From Thalassolituus sp. UBA1087 (GTDB lineage: Bacteria; Pseudomonadota; Gammaproteobacteria; Pseudomonadales; Oceanobacteraceae), in contig DCCG01000009.1 in the NCBI GenBank assembly GCA_002314145.1, forward strand, positions 88,631-152,630: a stretch of 64,000 nucleotides of DNA, read 5' to 3'. A model generated the notes under the pieces. That model was not told where the DNA came from. It saw nothing but the letters and a program-made list of their open reading frames with translations, and did no database searches. The translations under genes and the position numbers were made by a program. Below, one piece after another: positions 1 through 9,305 of this stretch (its first letter is position 1; each line of letters begins with the position of its first letter).

Positions 1-153
1 CAGGATCTTGAATGTTCCCTGATCCAGCAGGCACTGGATGATGCTAACGGGGTGGTCGCCCGCGCGGCTGAGAAACTGAATATCCGCCGTACCACTCTGG
101 TGGAAAAAATGCGGAAATATAATTTAGGCCGTAAAGAAAAAGATTTTGCCTGA
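1..153 (+). CDS. fleQ: FleQ flagellar master regulator, C-terminal fragment
   Basis: The frame is open from the window edge and ends at TGA 151-153, giving the last 50 residues of a protein. They form a Fis-type helix-turn-helix: an AAEKLNIRRTTLVEKMRKY-like segment, which is the signature end of FleQ, the sigma-54 enhancer-binding protein that sits atop the polar flagellar hierarchy and also responds to c-di-GMP in Pseudomonas. The AAA+ and N-terminal parts lie outside the window. Position directly upstream of fleSR is the conserved arrangement in Pseudomonas and relatives. The identification rests on the tail motif plus synteny; another Fis-type regulator is possible but less likely. Confidence 0.85.
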   Translation, partial: QDLECSLIQQALDDANGVVARAAEKLNIRRTTLVEKMRKYNLGRKEKDFA

Positions 154-183
154 ATCAATATGGCGACCCTGTTAGCCGATCAG

Positions 184-207
184 AAAGCCGCCTTGTGCGG
201 CTTTTTT
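184..207 (+). terminator. Intrinsic terminator after fleQ
   Basis: AAAGCCGC (184-191) pairs with GCGGCTTT (197-204) around a 5-nt loop, followed by a T run to 207. It ends the fleQ transcript and isolates fleSR. Confidence 0.9.
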
Positions 208-290
208 GATTCTTATTACCTTCCTTTATCCCTTTGATCATCACGGCTTACAAATAATTGACTCCTTTCTTTATTTTTCGCGCTAAAAAA

Positions 291-307
291 CAGGCATGCT
301 AATTGCT
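291..307 (+). promoter_or_regulatory. Sigma-54 promoter of fleSR
   Basis: GGCATGCTAATTGCT has the GG (293-294) and GC (305-306) doublets exactly 10 nt apart, matching the -24/-12 consensus well. fleSR is a FleQ/sigma-54 target in Pseudomonas, which fits. The GAGGT ribosome site of fleS follows about 50 nt later. Confidence 0.8.
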
Positions 308-364
308 CAATCACTGATCAGGTAAGTTTTATGCCGGAATTCCGGCAAATCTGATGAGGTGGCT

Positions 365-1567
365 ATGGCCGATTCCGCTCTGAAACAATTGGACTACCCC
401 AGTACTTCCGGCTCTTCAGAAGACCGGCAGGGTCTGCGTGAAGCCTTTGTAATGTTTAATGAGATGTCCCGGAAGCTCACCGATTCGTACGAGTTTCTGG
501 AAAACAGAGTCGAAGAACTCAGTGGGGAATTAGCCAGTGTTTCTGCCCAGCGTATGCAGGAAATGGCGGAGAAAGAGCGTCTGGCAGACCGCCTGGAGAG
601 CTTATTACAGTTACTGCCGGCGGCGGTACTGGTTCTCGATCAGTTCGGTTGTGTGCGTCAGAGTAACCGTGCGGCTGATGACCTGCTGCTGCCGTTAATT
701 GCAACCGATTCATTAGCAGGGCAGCGCTGGCGTCAGCTTATTCAGAAATGTTTTAAACCACGTCTGGATGATGGTCATGAAATTTCTCTGGTTGACGGGC
801 GCCGTGTTCAGGTGCGGACGGCAGCCATGACGAATGAACCCGGCCAGGTCATTCTGCTCACCGATATGACCGAAACCCGCAAGCTTCAGGCGCAGCTCAG
901 TCAGCATGAACGTTTGTCTGCGATGGGGAAAATGGTCGCTTCTCTGGCGCATCAGATCCGTACGCCTCTGGCCGCCGCGACGTTGTATGCCGGTCATTTA
1001 TCCAGTGAGCATCTTGATGACAACAGTCGTACCCGCTTTGCCGGAAAACTTCAGGAGCGTCTGCGCCATCTGGAAAATCAGGTGCGGGATATGCTCATCT
1101 TTGCCCGGGGCGAAGCGCCGCTGAATGATGAAATATCCATGGCTGAATTGGTGCAGGGAATTTCAGACGCCATGGAAGTACCACTGCAGAACAGTCAGAG
1201 TCACTGTCAGATCGTCAATGAAATACCACAGCAACGCCTGATCTGTAACCGTGATGCACTGATCAGCGCTGTTATGAATCTGATAAATAACGCCATTGAA
1301 TCGTCAGCCGGATCGGTTGACCTGACCCTTCATGTCAGTGCGCTGTCCGGTGCGCGCATCAGTCTCGTCATCAGCGACAATGGCCCCGGCATGACAGACG
1401 AGCAGAAAACAAAAATTCTTGAGCCTTTTTATACCACAAAGGCTAACGGAACCGGCCTCGGGCTGGCGGTTGTACAGGCCGTTGCGCGGGCTCATAAAGC
1501 GGAATTTCACCTGACAGACAGTCCCTCCGGCGGTGTGTCAGCTCAATTTATTTTACCGGTTAACTGA
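365..1567 (+). CDS. fleS: FleS sensor histidine kinase of flagellar two-component system
   Basis: A cytoplasmic 400-residue kinase with no membrane segment. It has a coiled N-terminus, a PAS-like domain at about 78-180, an H-box SLAHQIRTPL with phospho-accepting His196, and a HATPase domain with DNGPG at 338 and GTGLGL at 362. FleS phosphorylates FleR to drive mid-hierarchy (class III) flagellar genes. I chose ATG 365 over GTG 359 because GAGG at 356-359 then sits 5 nt before the start and would otherwise overlap the start codon. It is paired with fleR downstream under the sigma-54 site at 291-307. Confidence 0.92.
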   Translation: MADSALKQLDYPSTSGSSEDRQGLREAFVMFNEMSRKLTDSYEFLENRVEELSGELASVSAQRMQEMAEKERLADRLESLLQLLPAAVLVLDQFGCVRQSNRAADDLLLPLIATDSLAGQRWRQLIQKCFKPRLDDGHEISLVDGRRVQVRTAAMTNEPGQVILLTDMTETRKLQAQLSQHERLSAMGKMVASLAHQIRTPLAAATLYAGHLSSEHLDDNSRTRFAGKLQERLRHLENQVRDMLIFARGEAPLNDEISMAELVQGISDAMEVPLQNSQSHCQIVNEIPQQRLICNRDALISAVMNLINNAIESSAGSVDLTLHVSALSGARISLVISDNGPGMTDEQKTKILEPFYTTKANGTGLGLAVVQAVARAHKAEFHLTDSPSGGVSAQFILPVN

Positions 1568-1608
1568 CCTCCATGGTTTCAGTAACGGAAGTCAGAAAGG
1601 AGAGAAAT

Positions 1609-2970
1609 ATGCGTCTTTTAGTTGTTGAGGATGATCCGCGTCTGCGTGAAGCCATCGTGGATACTCTGATGATGAAAGGGCATGAAGTCTGTGAAGCCGC
1701 CAACGGTGTGGATGCGATGGCGATCGTCAGTGCTCAGTCGCTTGATCTGGTCCTGTCCGACATTAATATGCCCGGCATGGATGGACTGGAACTGCTGGAT
1801 AATATTAAAACCGCCCATCCCTGGTTGCCGGTTGTGCTGATGACGGCGTATGGCGATGTCGGGCAGGCAGTCAAAGCCATGCAGCGTGGTGCCAATGATT
1901 ATCTGATGAAACCATTTGAGCTGCCGGAGCTGGATAAAATTCTTCAGCAGTTTAATCAGGCTCAGCCACAGGAAACACAGGACATTTCTGAGCCTGTGTG
2001 TGAAGCCATTGCTTCCCGACAGCTGTTTCAGTTAGCTGAACGCGTGGCGCAGACCGACTCCACGGTACTGATCAGTGGTGAGAGTGGTACAGGTAAAGAA
2101 GTGCTGGCACGTTATATTCATCAGAACTCCACCCGCCGGATGCAGCCCTTTATTGCGATTAATTGTGCCGCCATTCCGGAAAATATGCTGGAAGCCATGT
2201 TGTTCGGTTATGAAAAAGGTGCCTTCACCGGTGCTTATAATGCAATGCCGGGTAAATTTGAGCAGGCGGACGGTGGTACTCTGTTACTGGATGAAATAAC
2301 AGAAATGGACCTTGGCCTGCAGGCTAAATTATTACGGGTGCTGCAGGAGCGTCAGGTGGAGCGGCTTGGCGGTAAAAAAGTACTGGATCTGGATGTCCGT
2401 ATTATTGCGACCACCAACCGTGACCTGGCTGAATATGTCGCCGATGGTCAGTTCCGTGAAGACCTTTACTATCGTTTAAGTGTATTCCCGCTTCACTGGT
2501 TACCTCTGCGCGACCGTAAAGAAGATATTCTGCCACTGGCCCGGCGCCTGCTGGCTCACCATGCCGGTAAAATGAAACGGCCGGTGCCGTCACTGGCTGC
2601 GGATGCGGAGCAGCGGCTGATCAGCCATGCCTGGCCGGGTAATGTCCGTGAGCTGGATAACACCATGCAGCGGGCATTGATCATTCAGTCAGGGCCGCAA
2701 TTGTTTTCCAGTGATTTTATTCTGACGCCCGTTCCGAAAAACCGTCAGGCCGACGTGCCACAGGATATGAGTGCCGCGCTGCAGGAATCGGACAAAGCGT
2801 TGGGCAATGATTTAAAAAACCGCGAAGTCGAACTCATCGTCAAAGCTCTGAAAGAAGAGCCGAGCCGTAAAGAGGCTGCTGACCGGCTGGGCATCAGCCC
2901 GCGCACACTGCGGTATAAGATGGCACGTCTGCGAGATGACGGTATCGATGTAGAGGCCATGATCGCCTGA
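1609..2970 (+). CDS. fleR: FleR sigma-54-dependent response regulator
   Basis: 453 residues: receiver domain with phospho-acceptor Asp51 in SDINMPGMDG, sigma-54 AAA+ domain with Walker A GESGTGKE at 157 and the GAFTGA sigma-54 contact loop at 204, and a Fis-type HTH at the C-terminus. In Pseudomonas the phosphorylated protein activates basal-body and hook genes. ATG 1609 is preferred over ATG 1573 because AAAGGAG (1596-1602) lies 6 nt upstream, and the receiver begins immediately with MRLLVVEDD. It is 41 nt after fleS, so probably co-transcribed. Confidence 0.94.
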   Translation: MRLLVVEDDPRLREAIVDTLMMKGHEVCEAANGVDAMAIVSAQSLDLVLSDINMPGMDGLELLDNIKTAHPWLPVVLMTAYGDVGQAVKAMQRGANDYLMKPFELPELDKILQQFNQAQPQETQDISEPVCEAIASRQLFQLAERVAQTDSTVLISGESGTGKEVLARYIHQNSTRRMQPFIAINCAAIPENMLEAMLFGYEKGAFTGAYNAMPGKFEQADGGTLLLDEITEMDLGLQAKLLRVLQERQVERLGGKKVLDLDVRIIATTNRDLAEYVADGQFREDLYYRLSVFPLHWLPLRDRKEDILPLARRLLAHHAGKMKRPVPSLAADAEQRLISHAWPGNVRELDNTMQRALIIQSGPQLFSSDFILTPVPKNRQADVPQDMSAALQESDKALGNDLKNREVELIVKALKEEPSRKEAADRLGISPRTLRYKMARLRDDGIDVEAMIA

Positions 2971-3000
2971 CGCTGGCGGCTTTCAATGTTTCCCTTCTTG

Positions 3001-3025
3001 GCGCCTTTTTCAGGCGCTTTTTTTT
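3001..3025 (+). terminator. Intrinsic terminator after fleR
   Basis: GCGCCT (3001-3006) pairs with AGGCGC (3012-3017) around a 5-nt loop and is followed by eight T residues. It separates fleSR from fliE. Confidence 0.88.
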
Positions 3026-3056
3026 GACGTAATAAAAAGGAATTAAGCGCAATAAA

Positions 3057-3073
3057 TTGGCAAGCCCCTTGCA
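3057..3073 (+). promoter_or_regulatory. Sigma-54 promoter of the fliEFGHIJ operon
   Basis: TTGGCAAGCCCCTTGCA has GG at 3059-3060 and GC at 3071-3072 with a 10-nt gap. It lies 78 nt before fliE, consistent with FleR/sigma-54 control of fliE operons in polar-flagellated gammaproteobacteria. Confidence 0.85.
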
Positions 3074-3151
3074 GAGTCAGAAAGTAATGCAATAAACCCG
3101 GCGCAAAGCGTCAATATTCCGGGCTTTTACGCCCAGGCCGAGGGGAAGATT

Positions 3152-3550
3152 ATGGTTGATCGTGTCGATATTAATTCCGTGCTAATGCAGATGCGTCAGG
3201 TGAAGTCTCAGTTACGTGAGCAACAGCCGGCAGCCATCAATACCGAAACACGCACCGGGCTTGCTGATAAAGTCCAGAAGCTCAGTGAGCAACAGGCGAC
3301 GGAAGCCATCACCGGCGATAACAGCGTGCCGGATTTTCAGACCATGTTTAAAAATGCCATTGATACGGTCAATACCCATCAGAAAACATCGGCCGAGCTG
3401 GCGACCCGCTTTGAACAGGGAGACCCATCGGTGGATCTGCCGGAAGTTATGATTGCCATGCAGAAATCCAGCGTGTCTTTTCAGGCGATGACGCAGGTCC
3501 GTAATAAGCTGGTCGAGGCTTATAAAGAAGTTATGAATATGCCGGTGTAA
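3152..3550 (+). CDS. fliE: FliE, MS-ring/rod junction protein
   Basis: 132 residues, slightly longer than the usual 100-110. The C-terminal half carries the family-defining block around PEVMIAMQKSSVSFQAM followed by VRNKLVEAYKEVM. FliE links the MS ring to the proximal rod and is exported by the flagellar type III apparatus. The start is supported by GAGGGGAAG just upstream. First gene of the fliEFGHIJ operon. Confidence 0.95.
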   Translation: MVDRVDINSVLMQMRQVKSQLREQQPAAINTETRTGLADKVQKLSEQQATEAITGDNSVPDFQTMFKNAIDTVNTHQKTSAELATRFEQGDPSVDLPEVMIAMQKSSVSFQAMTQVRNKLVEAYKEVMNMPV

Positions 3551-3563
3551 CAGGTAAAAGATT

Positions 3564-5270
3564 ATGGAAAATGCTCCCGCTGAAACGACCGCCGGCGCTG
3601 CCCCGCCAGACACAGAGCTGCCTGCGGAATCTTCACTGAATGGTGAGGAAGGTGGTCATCCGGTACTGGCCGGCTTTAACCGCTTATCCATCGTCCGTCA
3701 GATTGCTGTCATTGGTGGTATTGCCTTAGTCATTGCTTTGTCCATAGCCATTCTGCTGTGGTCCCAGGAACCGACCTATAAGCCGCTGGTGCATCGTCTG
3801 CAGGATCACAATGCACAGGACATTATTGAAATCCTGCAGCAGGAAGGCATTAACTTCGAAATTGATCCTGGCAGTCAGATTCTGATGGTGGAAGCCAGTG
3901 ATCTGCACGAAGCGCGGATGAAACTCGCTGCAGCCAGTCTGATCGATGACAAAACCGTGGGGCTCGAAGTGCTTGATCAGGACAATACCCTGGGCACCAG
4001 CCAGTTTATTGAAAACGCACGTTATCGCCGTGGTCTTGAAGGCGAACTGGCGCGCACCATTGCCAGCGTTAAAGCCGTACGTAATTCACGGGTGCACCTG
4101 GCGCTGCCCAAGCAGTCTGTGTTTGTACGGGACCACCGCAAGCCCAGAGCGTCCGTGTTTGTCGAATTATATGCCGGGCAGGATTTGTCCCGTGATCAGG
4201 TCGAAGCCATCGTTAACCTGGTGGCGTCCAGCGTTGCAGAAATGGAACGCTCCGATGTGTCCGTTGTTGATCAGTTTGGTAATTTATTGTCTAAACTGGA
4301 AGCAGAAGACAGCACTGAAATGGTGGCGCATAAGCAGCTGGAATATTCTGAAAAGGTTGAAGCAGGCATTGCTCAGGCCGTCAATAATATTCTTAAACCT
4401 GTGCTGGGACAGGACAATTACAAAGCGGAAGTCTCGGCGGACGTTGACTTTACCGTACAGGAACAGAGTGAAGAGCTTTACAATCCGGATCTGATTGCCC
4501 TGCGCAGTGAGCAGCTGGTCGATGAAGAAAACGCGGATCAGGCGAATGGCGGTATTCCGGGCGCCTTGTCCAACCAGCCACCACCGGCGGCAACAGCACC
4601 GGAGGAAGCGGCCGGCGGTGGTCAGGGTGGTGGCACGGTCAGCCGTCGTTCGGAAGCTACACGGAATTATGAAGTCGATCGTACGTTAAGTTACAAACAG
4701 CAACAGGTCGGTCGTATACGCCGTCTGACTGTCGCAGTTGTCGTAAATGACAGGGCTTCACTGAACGAAGACGGCGACACGGTTTATACGCCGTGGGAAG
4801 ATGCTGATTTACAGCGTCTGGAAGTGCTGGTCAAAGACGCAGTGGGATTTAACGCCGCCCGTGGCGACAGTGTGAATGTTATTAACTCACCGTTTATGGG
4901 TAAAGGTGAGCTGGAACTGGGCGATCCGGATTTCTGGACACAACCCTGGTTCTGGGAAATTATGAAGCAGGTACTGGCTGGTCTGTTTATTCTGGTGCTG
5001 ATTTTCGGCGTCATCCGGCCAACCATTAAAAGTATTGCTAACCGTGGCCGGGATGAGGCATCCGTATTACTGGATGAACTGGAAGACGCCGAGGCTGGCC
5101 TGGACGATGATAAAGTGACTCTGGCGGGTATGGATGATTTCCTGTTACCCGGTGCTTCAGAAAGTTTTGAACGTCAGCTGGATGCGCTGAAAGGGCTCAT
5201 CGCTGAAGATCCGGCCAGGGTAGCCAATCTGGTTATACAATGGGTGAACGAAGACAATGGCGGAAGATGA
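3564..5270 (+). CDS. fliF: FliF, flagellar MS-ring protein
   Basis: 568 residues with two membrane segments, one near residues 50-68 (IAVIGGIALVIALSIAILLW) and one near 470-490 (VLAGLFILVLIFGVI). They flank a large periplasmic region with the conserved ring-building motifs. The cytoplasmic tail binds FliG. A Gly/Ala/Pro-rich stretch in the middle (about residues 325-360) is a typical variable insert. The last 14 nt overlap the start of fliG, suggesting translational coupling of these two partners. Confidence 0.96.
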   Translation: MENAPAETTAGAAPPDTELPAESSLNGEEGGHPVLAGFNRLSIVRQIAVIGGIALVIALSIAILLWSQEPTYKPLVHRLQDHNAQDIIEILQQEGINFEIDPGSQILMVEASDLHEARMKLAAASLIDDKTVGLEVLDQDNTLGTSQFIENARYRRGLEGELARTIASVKAVRNSRVHLALPKQSVFVRDHRKPRASVFVELYAGQDLSRDQVEAIVNLVASSVAEMERSDVSVVDQFGNLLSKLEAEDSTEMVAHKQLEYSEKVEAGIAQAVNNILKPVLGQDNYKAEVSADVDFTVQEQSEELYNPDLIALRSEQLVDEENADQANGGIPGALSNQPPPAATAPEEAAGGGQGGGTVSRRSEATRNYEVDRTLSYKQQQVGRIRRLTVAVVVNDRASLNEDGDTVYTPWEDADLQRLEVLVKDAVGFNAARGDSVNVINSPFMGKGELELGDPDFWTQPWFWEIMKQVLAGLFILVLIFGVIRPTIKSIANRGRDEASVLLDELEDAEAGLDDDKVTLAGMDDFLLPGASESFERQLDALKGLIAEDPARVANLVIQWVNEDNGGR

Positions 5271-6282
5271 TAACGCTGGCAACGAGCTCTCCAAACTGAA
5301 TCGGCTGGAACGTTCAGCCATTCTGTTAATGACGCTCGGTGAAAAAGACGCCGCTGAAATTCTTAAGCACATGGGGCCGAAAGAAGTTCAGAAAGTCGGT
5401 ACTGCCATGGCGACGCTGGCGAATGTCAACCAGACTCAGGTTGAAGGCGTGGTGGCAGAATTTTTAGAAGCCGTTGGCGGACAGACCGGTATGGGGCTGG
5501 GGTCGGATGATTACATCCGCAATATGCTCACCCAGGCGCTTGGTAATGATAAAGCCGGGGCGCTGATCGACCGTATTCTGCTGGGCGGTAATACCACCGG
5601 GCTCGATTCACTTAAGTGGATGGAGTCAAGGCAGGTTGCTGATTTAATCCGCCACGAACACCCTCAGATTCAGGCCATTGTGGTGTCTTATCTTGATGCC
5701 GACCAGTCGGCTGAAATTCTTTCCAATTTCCCGGAAAAAGTACGTCTTGATATTGTTATGCGGGTCGCGGCACTCGAAGCGGTCCAGCCTGCTGCATTGC
5801 AGGAGCTGAACGATATTCTTGAGCGTCAGTTCTCTGGCAAAGGCGGCGCCCAGACCACCAGTATGGGTGGTGTTAAAGTGGCTGCTAATATCGTTAACTT
5901 TGTTGACAGCACCATGGCGGCGGACCTGCTTGAACAGATTAAAGAAGTGGATGAGGACCTGGGTATTCAGATTCAGGATCTTATGTTCGTATTCGATAAT
6001 CTGGTGGATGTTGATGACCGCGGTATTCAGAGTTTGTTGCGCGAAGTCTCGACCGATCTGCTGGTCGTCGCCCTGAAAGGTGCTGACCCGACAGTGCAGG
6101 AAAAAATATTCAAAAATATGTCCAAACGTGCAGCCGAACTGCTGCGTGATGATCTTGAAGCCAAAGGGCCGGTTAAAGTCAGTGAGGTGGAAGCATCGCA
6201 GAAAGAAATTCTTACCATTGCCCGGCGTCTGGCCGATGCCGGCGAAATTGTACTGGGCGGCGGTGGCGAGGCCATGATGTAA
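5257..6282 (+). CDS. fliG: FliG, rotor switch protein
   Basis: 341 residues, close to the usual 331-340. It contains the FliG N-terminal FliF-binding domain (RLERSAILLMTLGE), the middle EHPQ motif (HEHPQIQAIVVSYL) that contacts FliM, and the C-terminal torque helix region (LMFVFDNLVDVDDRGIQ) with the charged residues facing the stator. The start overlaps fliF by 14 nt; fliH starts 2 nt after its stop. Confidence 0.97.
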   Translation: MAEDDNAGNELSKLNRLERSAILLMTLGEKDAAEILKHMGPKEVQKVGTAMATLANVNQTQVEGVVAEFLEAVGGQTGMGLGSDDYIRNMLTQALGNDKAGALIDRILLGGNTTGLDSLKWMESRQVADLIRHEHPQIQAIVVSYLDADQSAEILSNFPEKVRLDIVMRVAALEAVQPAALQELNDILERQFSGKGGAQTTSMGGVKVAANIVNFVDSTMAADLLEQIKEVDEDLGIQIQDLMFVFDNLVDVDDRGIQSLLREVSTDLLVVALKGADPTVQEKIFKNMSKRAAELLRDDLEAKGPVKVSEVEASQKEILTIARRLADAGEIVLGGGGEAMM

Positions 6283-6283
6283 C

Positions 6284-7372
6284 ATGACAGGAATCCGTCA
6301 GCCCCATCACTTTCATCCGATTCACGAAAAAGACGTTGAAAATAAAGAAGACGTCAAACCCTGGCGTCTGCCTTTCTGGACGGAACCTCCGGCCTGGCTG
6401 ATCGAAAAAGAAAAAAAAGAACACGCTGAACAGCAACAGGCAAACGAAGAAGAAACGCCTGAACAGGTGGATCTGCCTACCGCCGAAGAGCTTGAGAATA
6501 TCCGTCGCGAAGCATACAACGCCGGGCTGGAGCAGGGGCTGGTGGAAGGCCGGCAGCAGGGGCATAAGGAAGGCTATGACGCCGGTCATAAAGAAAGTTA
6601 TGACGCAGGGTTCACCGCCGGTAAACGCGACGGCCAGAAACAAGGCCAGGAAGAGGGAAAAGCACTCGGTCTGCGTCAGGGTCAGGCGGATATCAATAAT
6701 ACGGTTCAGCGCCTTACCCGTGTCATGCGGCAACTGCAATCCACGCTGAATGAGCGCGATGAGGCGCTGCCGGAAGTACTGGCCGCCATGGTCGCCGGTA
6801 TGTGTGAACAGGTACTGCAGACAGAACTGCACAATGGTGCGCGTAATATATATCGCTATGTGCGTCACGCACTGGATGAACTGCCTGCCGGTGAAAAACA
6901 TATTCAGGTGTTTATCGGGGCGGATGATGCCATTCACCTGCAGAACAGTCTGGATATCAGCGGCGACGATATTCACTACAGTGTTGATGATAAACTGGCG
7001 GCAGGCGAATGCCGGGTCGAAAGCGAACACTCTCTGGTGGAATACTCCACCGGCGAACATCTTAATCAGCTGCTGGAACGGGTGCTGCCTATGCTGATGC
7101 ATCAGGCGGCCACGTTTCCGGATGAAGCGGAACAGAACCAGATTCATCAGCAGGACACACCGGCAGCAGACGACTATGTCAGTGAGGTGGCTGCCGGGGT
7201 TGAATCGCAGACGACAGAACAGTCATCAGCTGAGCCTGTGGTTGATGATGCAGCCGCCACCGAAGTGCTCAGCCGGGCGGACAATATAGAATCTGAAAGC
7301 CAGCCTGCTGACAGCGCCGCAGAGGATGATAAAAAGGCCACGGATCAGGACCCGCGCCATGAGCCTGAGTGA
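6284..7372 (+). CDS. fliH: FliH, regulator of the flagellar export ATPase
   Basis: 362 residues, much longer than the 220-250 of enterobacterial FliH. The core contains the glycine-heptad region AGLEQGLVEGRQQGHKEGYD (GxxxG-type repeats, about residues 82-130) that is diagnostic for FliH, and a C-terminal FliI/FliN-binding domain. The extra length is an acidic Ala/Glu/Ser tail after about residue 275, likely disordered. It holds FliI inactive and tethers it to the export gate and C ring. Its end overlaps fliI. Confidence 0.92.
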   Translation: MTGIRQPHHFHPIHEKDVENKEDVKPWRLPFWTEPPAWLIEKEKKEHAEQQQANEEETPEQVDLPTAEELENIRREAYNAGLEQGLVEGRQQGHKEGYDAGHKESYDAGFTAGKRDGQKQGQEEGKALGLRQGQADINNTVQRLTRVMRQLQSTLNERDEALPEVLAAMVAGMCEQVLQTELHNGARNIYRYVRHALDELPAGEKHIQVFIGADDAIHLQNSLDISGDDIHYSVDDKLAAGECRVESEHSLVEYSTGEHLNQLLERVLPMLMHQAATFPDEAEQNQIHQQDTPAADDYVSEVAAGVESQTTEQSSAEPVVDDAAATEVLSRADNIESESQPADSAAEDDKKATDQDPRHEPE

Positions 7373-8699
7373 GCGCTGGGCTGCAGTACTGACGGAGTCC
7401 AAACCCTATCAGCCCAGAGTGGCTGGCAAACTGGTCCGTATGGTTGGACTGACACTGGAAGCCATTGGCCTGAACGTGCGTGTGGGTGACCGCTGTATGG
7501 TGGAACGCAACCATGGCGGAGACATTGAAGCCGAAGTCGTCGGCTTTGATGGCCAGCGCATTTTCCTGATGCCGATAGAGCAGATGGATGGATTACGTCC
7601 CGGAGCCCGTGTCTGGCCGCTGACCGTGGCTGCTGATGTCCCTGTGGGCCATGGACTGCTGGGCCGCATTCTTGACGGCACCGGGCGTCCGCTTGATCAG
7701 AAAGGCCCGTTACAGAATATCGATCAGGGCAACCTCCAGGGGCAGACCATTAACCCACTGCACCGTGCGCCCATTCGTGAACCGCTGGATGTTGGTATCC
7801 GCGCCATTAATGCCATGCTCACCGTCGGGCGTGGACAGCGCATCGGTTTGTTTGCCGGTTCCGGGGTGGGGAAAAGTGTGCTGCTCGGCATGATGACGCG
7901 TTTTACCAATGCGGACGTCGTGGTCGTCGGCCTGATAGGCGAGCGTGGCCGCGAAGTAAAAGAATTCATTGACGAAATTCTCGGTGAAGAAGGCCTGCAG
8001 CGTTCGGTGGTGGTGGCATCGCCGGCCGATGACTCGCCCCTGATGCGCTTAAGGGCGGCCCAATACTGCACCTCCATCGCTGAGTATTTCCGTGATCAGG
8101 GGCAAAACGTACTGTTGTTAATGGATTCTTTAACCCGTTATGCCCAGGCTCAGCGTGAAATTGCGCTGGCCGTGGGCGAGCCGCCGGCAACCAAAGGTTA
8201 TCCGCCGTCGGTATTTAATAAGTTACCGAAACTGGTGGAGCGCACCGGGAATGGTCCCCAGGGGGGCGGCTCGATCACCGCGTTTTACACGGTACTCAGC
8301 GAAGGCGACGATATGCAGGACCCGGTGGCGGATGCCAGCCGGGCGATTCTCGACGGCCATATTGTTCTGTCGCGTAAATTAGCGGAAGAAGGGCATTATC
8401 CGGCCATTGATGTGGAAGCCTCCGTCAGCCGGGTAATGCCTCAGATCGTCAGTGATGACTGGTTACGCAAAGCGCAGCTGTGTAAACAGCTGCTGTCCCA
8501 TTACCGGCAGAATCAGGATCTGGTGGCCGTCGGTGCGTACCAGGCCGGCACCGATAACGTGCTGGATCTGGCCATGGACCGGTTGCCGAAAATAAAAGCC
8601 ATGTTGCGCCAGGGGCTGAACGAAGGCGCAGATCTGCAGGCCAGTGAAGCAGGCCTCAATGAACTCTTCCCGGTTCCGGCGCAGGGAAACGCTAAATGA
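7359..8699 (+). CDS. fliI: FliI, flagellum-specific export ATPase
   Basis: 446 residues. F1-beta-like ATPase with Walker A GSGVGKS at 167-173, Walker B VLLLMDSLTR and the arginine-rich catalytic region. It unfolds and delivers export substrates to the flagellar type III gate. I prefer ATG 7359 to the upstream ATG 7326: AGGA lies 8 nt before 7359, and family members begin MSLSERW-like. It overlaps fliH by 14 nt and fliJ by 4 nt. Confidence 0.95.
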   Translation: MSLSERWAAVLTESKPYQPRVAGKLVRMVGLTLEAIGLNVRVGDRCMVERNHGGDIEAEVVGFDGQRIFLMPIEQMDGLRPGARVWPLTVAADVPVGHGLLGRILDGTGRPLDQKGPLQNIDQGNLQGQTINPLHRAPIREPLDVGIRAINAMLTVGRGQRIGLFAGSGVGKSVLLGMMTRFTNADVVVVGLIGERGREVKEFIDEILGEEGLQRSVVVASPADDSPLMRLRAAQYCTSIAEYFRDQGQNVLLLMDSLTRYAQAQREIALAVGEPPATKGYPPSVFNKLPKLVERTGNGPQGGGSITAFYTVLSEGDDMQDPVADASRAILDGHIVLSRKLAEEGHYPAIDVEASVSRVMPQIVSDDWLRKAQLCKQLLSHYRQNQDLVAVGAYQAGTDNVLDLAMDRLPKIKAMLRQGLNEGADLQASEAGLNELFPVPAQGNAK

Positions 8700-9160
8700 C
8701 CCGCCAGCATCCCCGTGCCCGGCGTCTTCAGGTTGTGCTGGACCTGACAGAAAGGGAAGAGCAGCAGGCACTGCAGCAATGGGGCGAATTGCAGCAGCGT
8801 CTGGCGCAGGAGCAGGAGCAGCGCCAGCAGTTACAGCTGTACAGTCAGGAATATCAACAGAAGATATCCTCTCCCTCTCCGGCGCCATTGGGCGCCGGGC
8901 AGATTCACAATACCCTCGGGTTTATTGGTCAGATTGACCAGGCGATTGACGCTCAGCAGCAGCAGATTGCATTACTGAAACAACAGGCGGATGCGGCACA
9001 AAAGCAATATCTGGCCGTCCACGGGAAAGCCAAAGCTTTACAGGATCTGATTGAGCGGCTGGAAAAAGAAGCTGCTTTGCAGGCCGATAAAGAAGCTCAG
9101 AAACAATCCGATGAATGGGCCAGCCGGGCCGCGGCACTATCAGGCCGGCGTTCATTCTGA
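8696..9160 (+). CDS. fliJ: FliJ, export chaperone/stalk of FliI
   Basis: 154 residues, almost entirely Gln/Glu/Arg-rich coiled coil, the expected two-helix stalk that inserts in the FliI hexamer. ATGA overlap with the fliI stop. Sequence identity across FliJ proteins is low, so the call leans on composition, length and position as the last gene of fliEFGHIJ. A 145-nt gap with no clear terminator follows. Confidence 0.88.
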   Translation: MTRQHPRARRLQVVLDLTEREEQQALQQWGELQQRLAQEQEQRQQLQLYSQEYQQKISSPSPAPLGAGQIHNTLGFIGQIDQAIDAQQQQIALLKQQADAAQKQYLAVHGKAKALQDLIERLEKEAALQADKEAQKQSDEWASRAAALSGRRSF

Positions 9161-9305
9161 ATTAATCTACTACTTTCTTCTTACAACCTCTCTTCACGAC
9201 CCTGTGTGACAAATAGTTACACAACTATCAATACAATGTTTTCTCTAGCGGCCCTTAAATCTGCGTCTAGTCTTAGAGTCATAGTCAGGCTGACCGGGAC
9301 TGTAT

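Noticed and set aside
6212..7147. Long open frame on the minus strand opposite fliG/fliH
   Set aside because: The plus strand carries conserved fliH; the antisense product is Phe/Arg-rich and has no recognisable motif.
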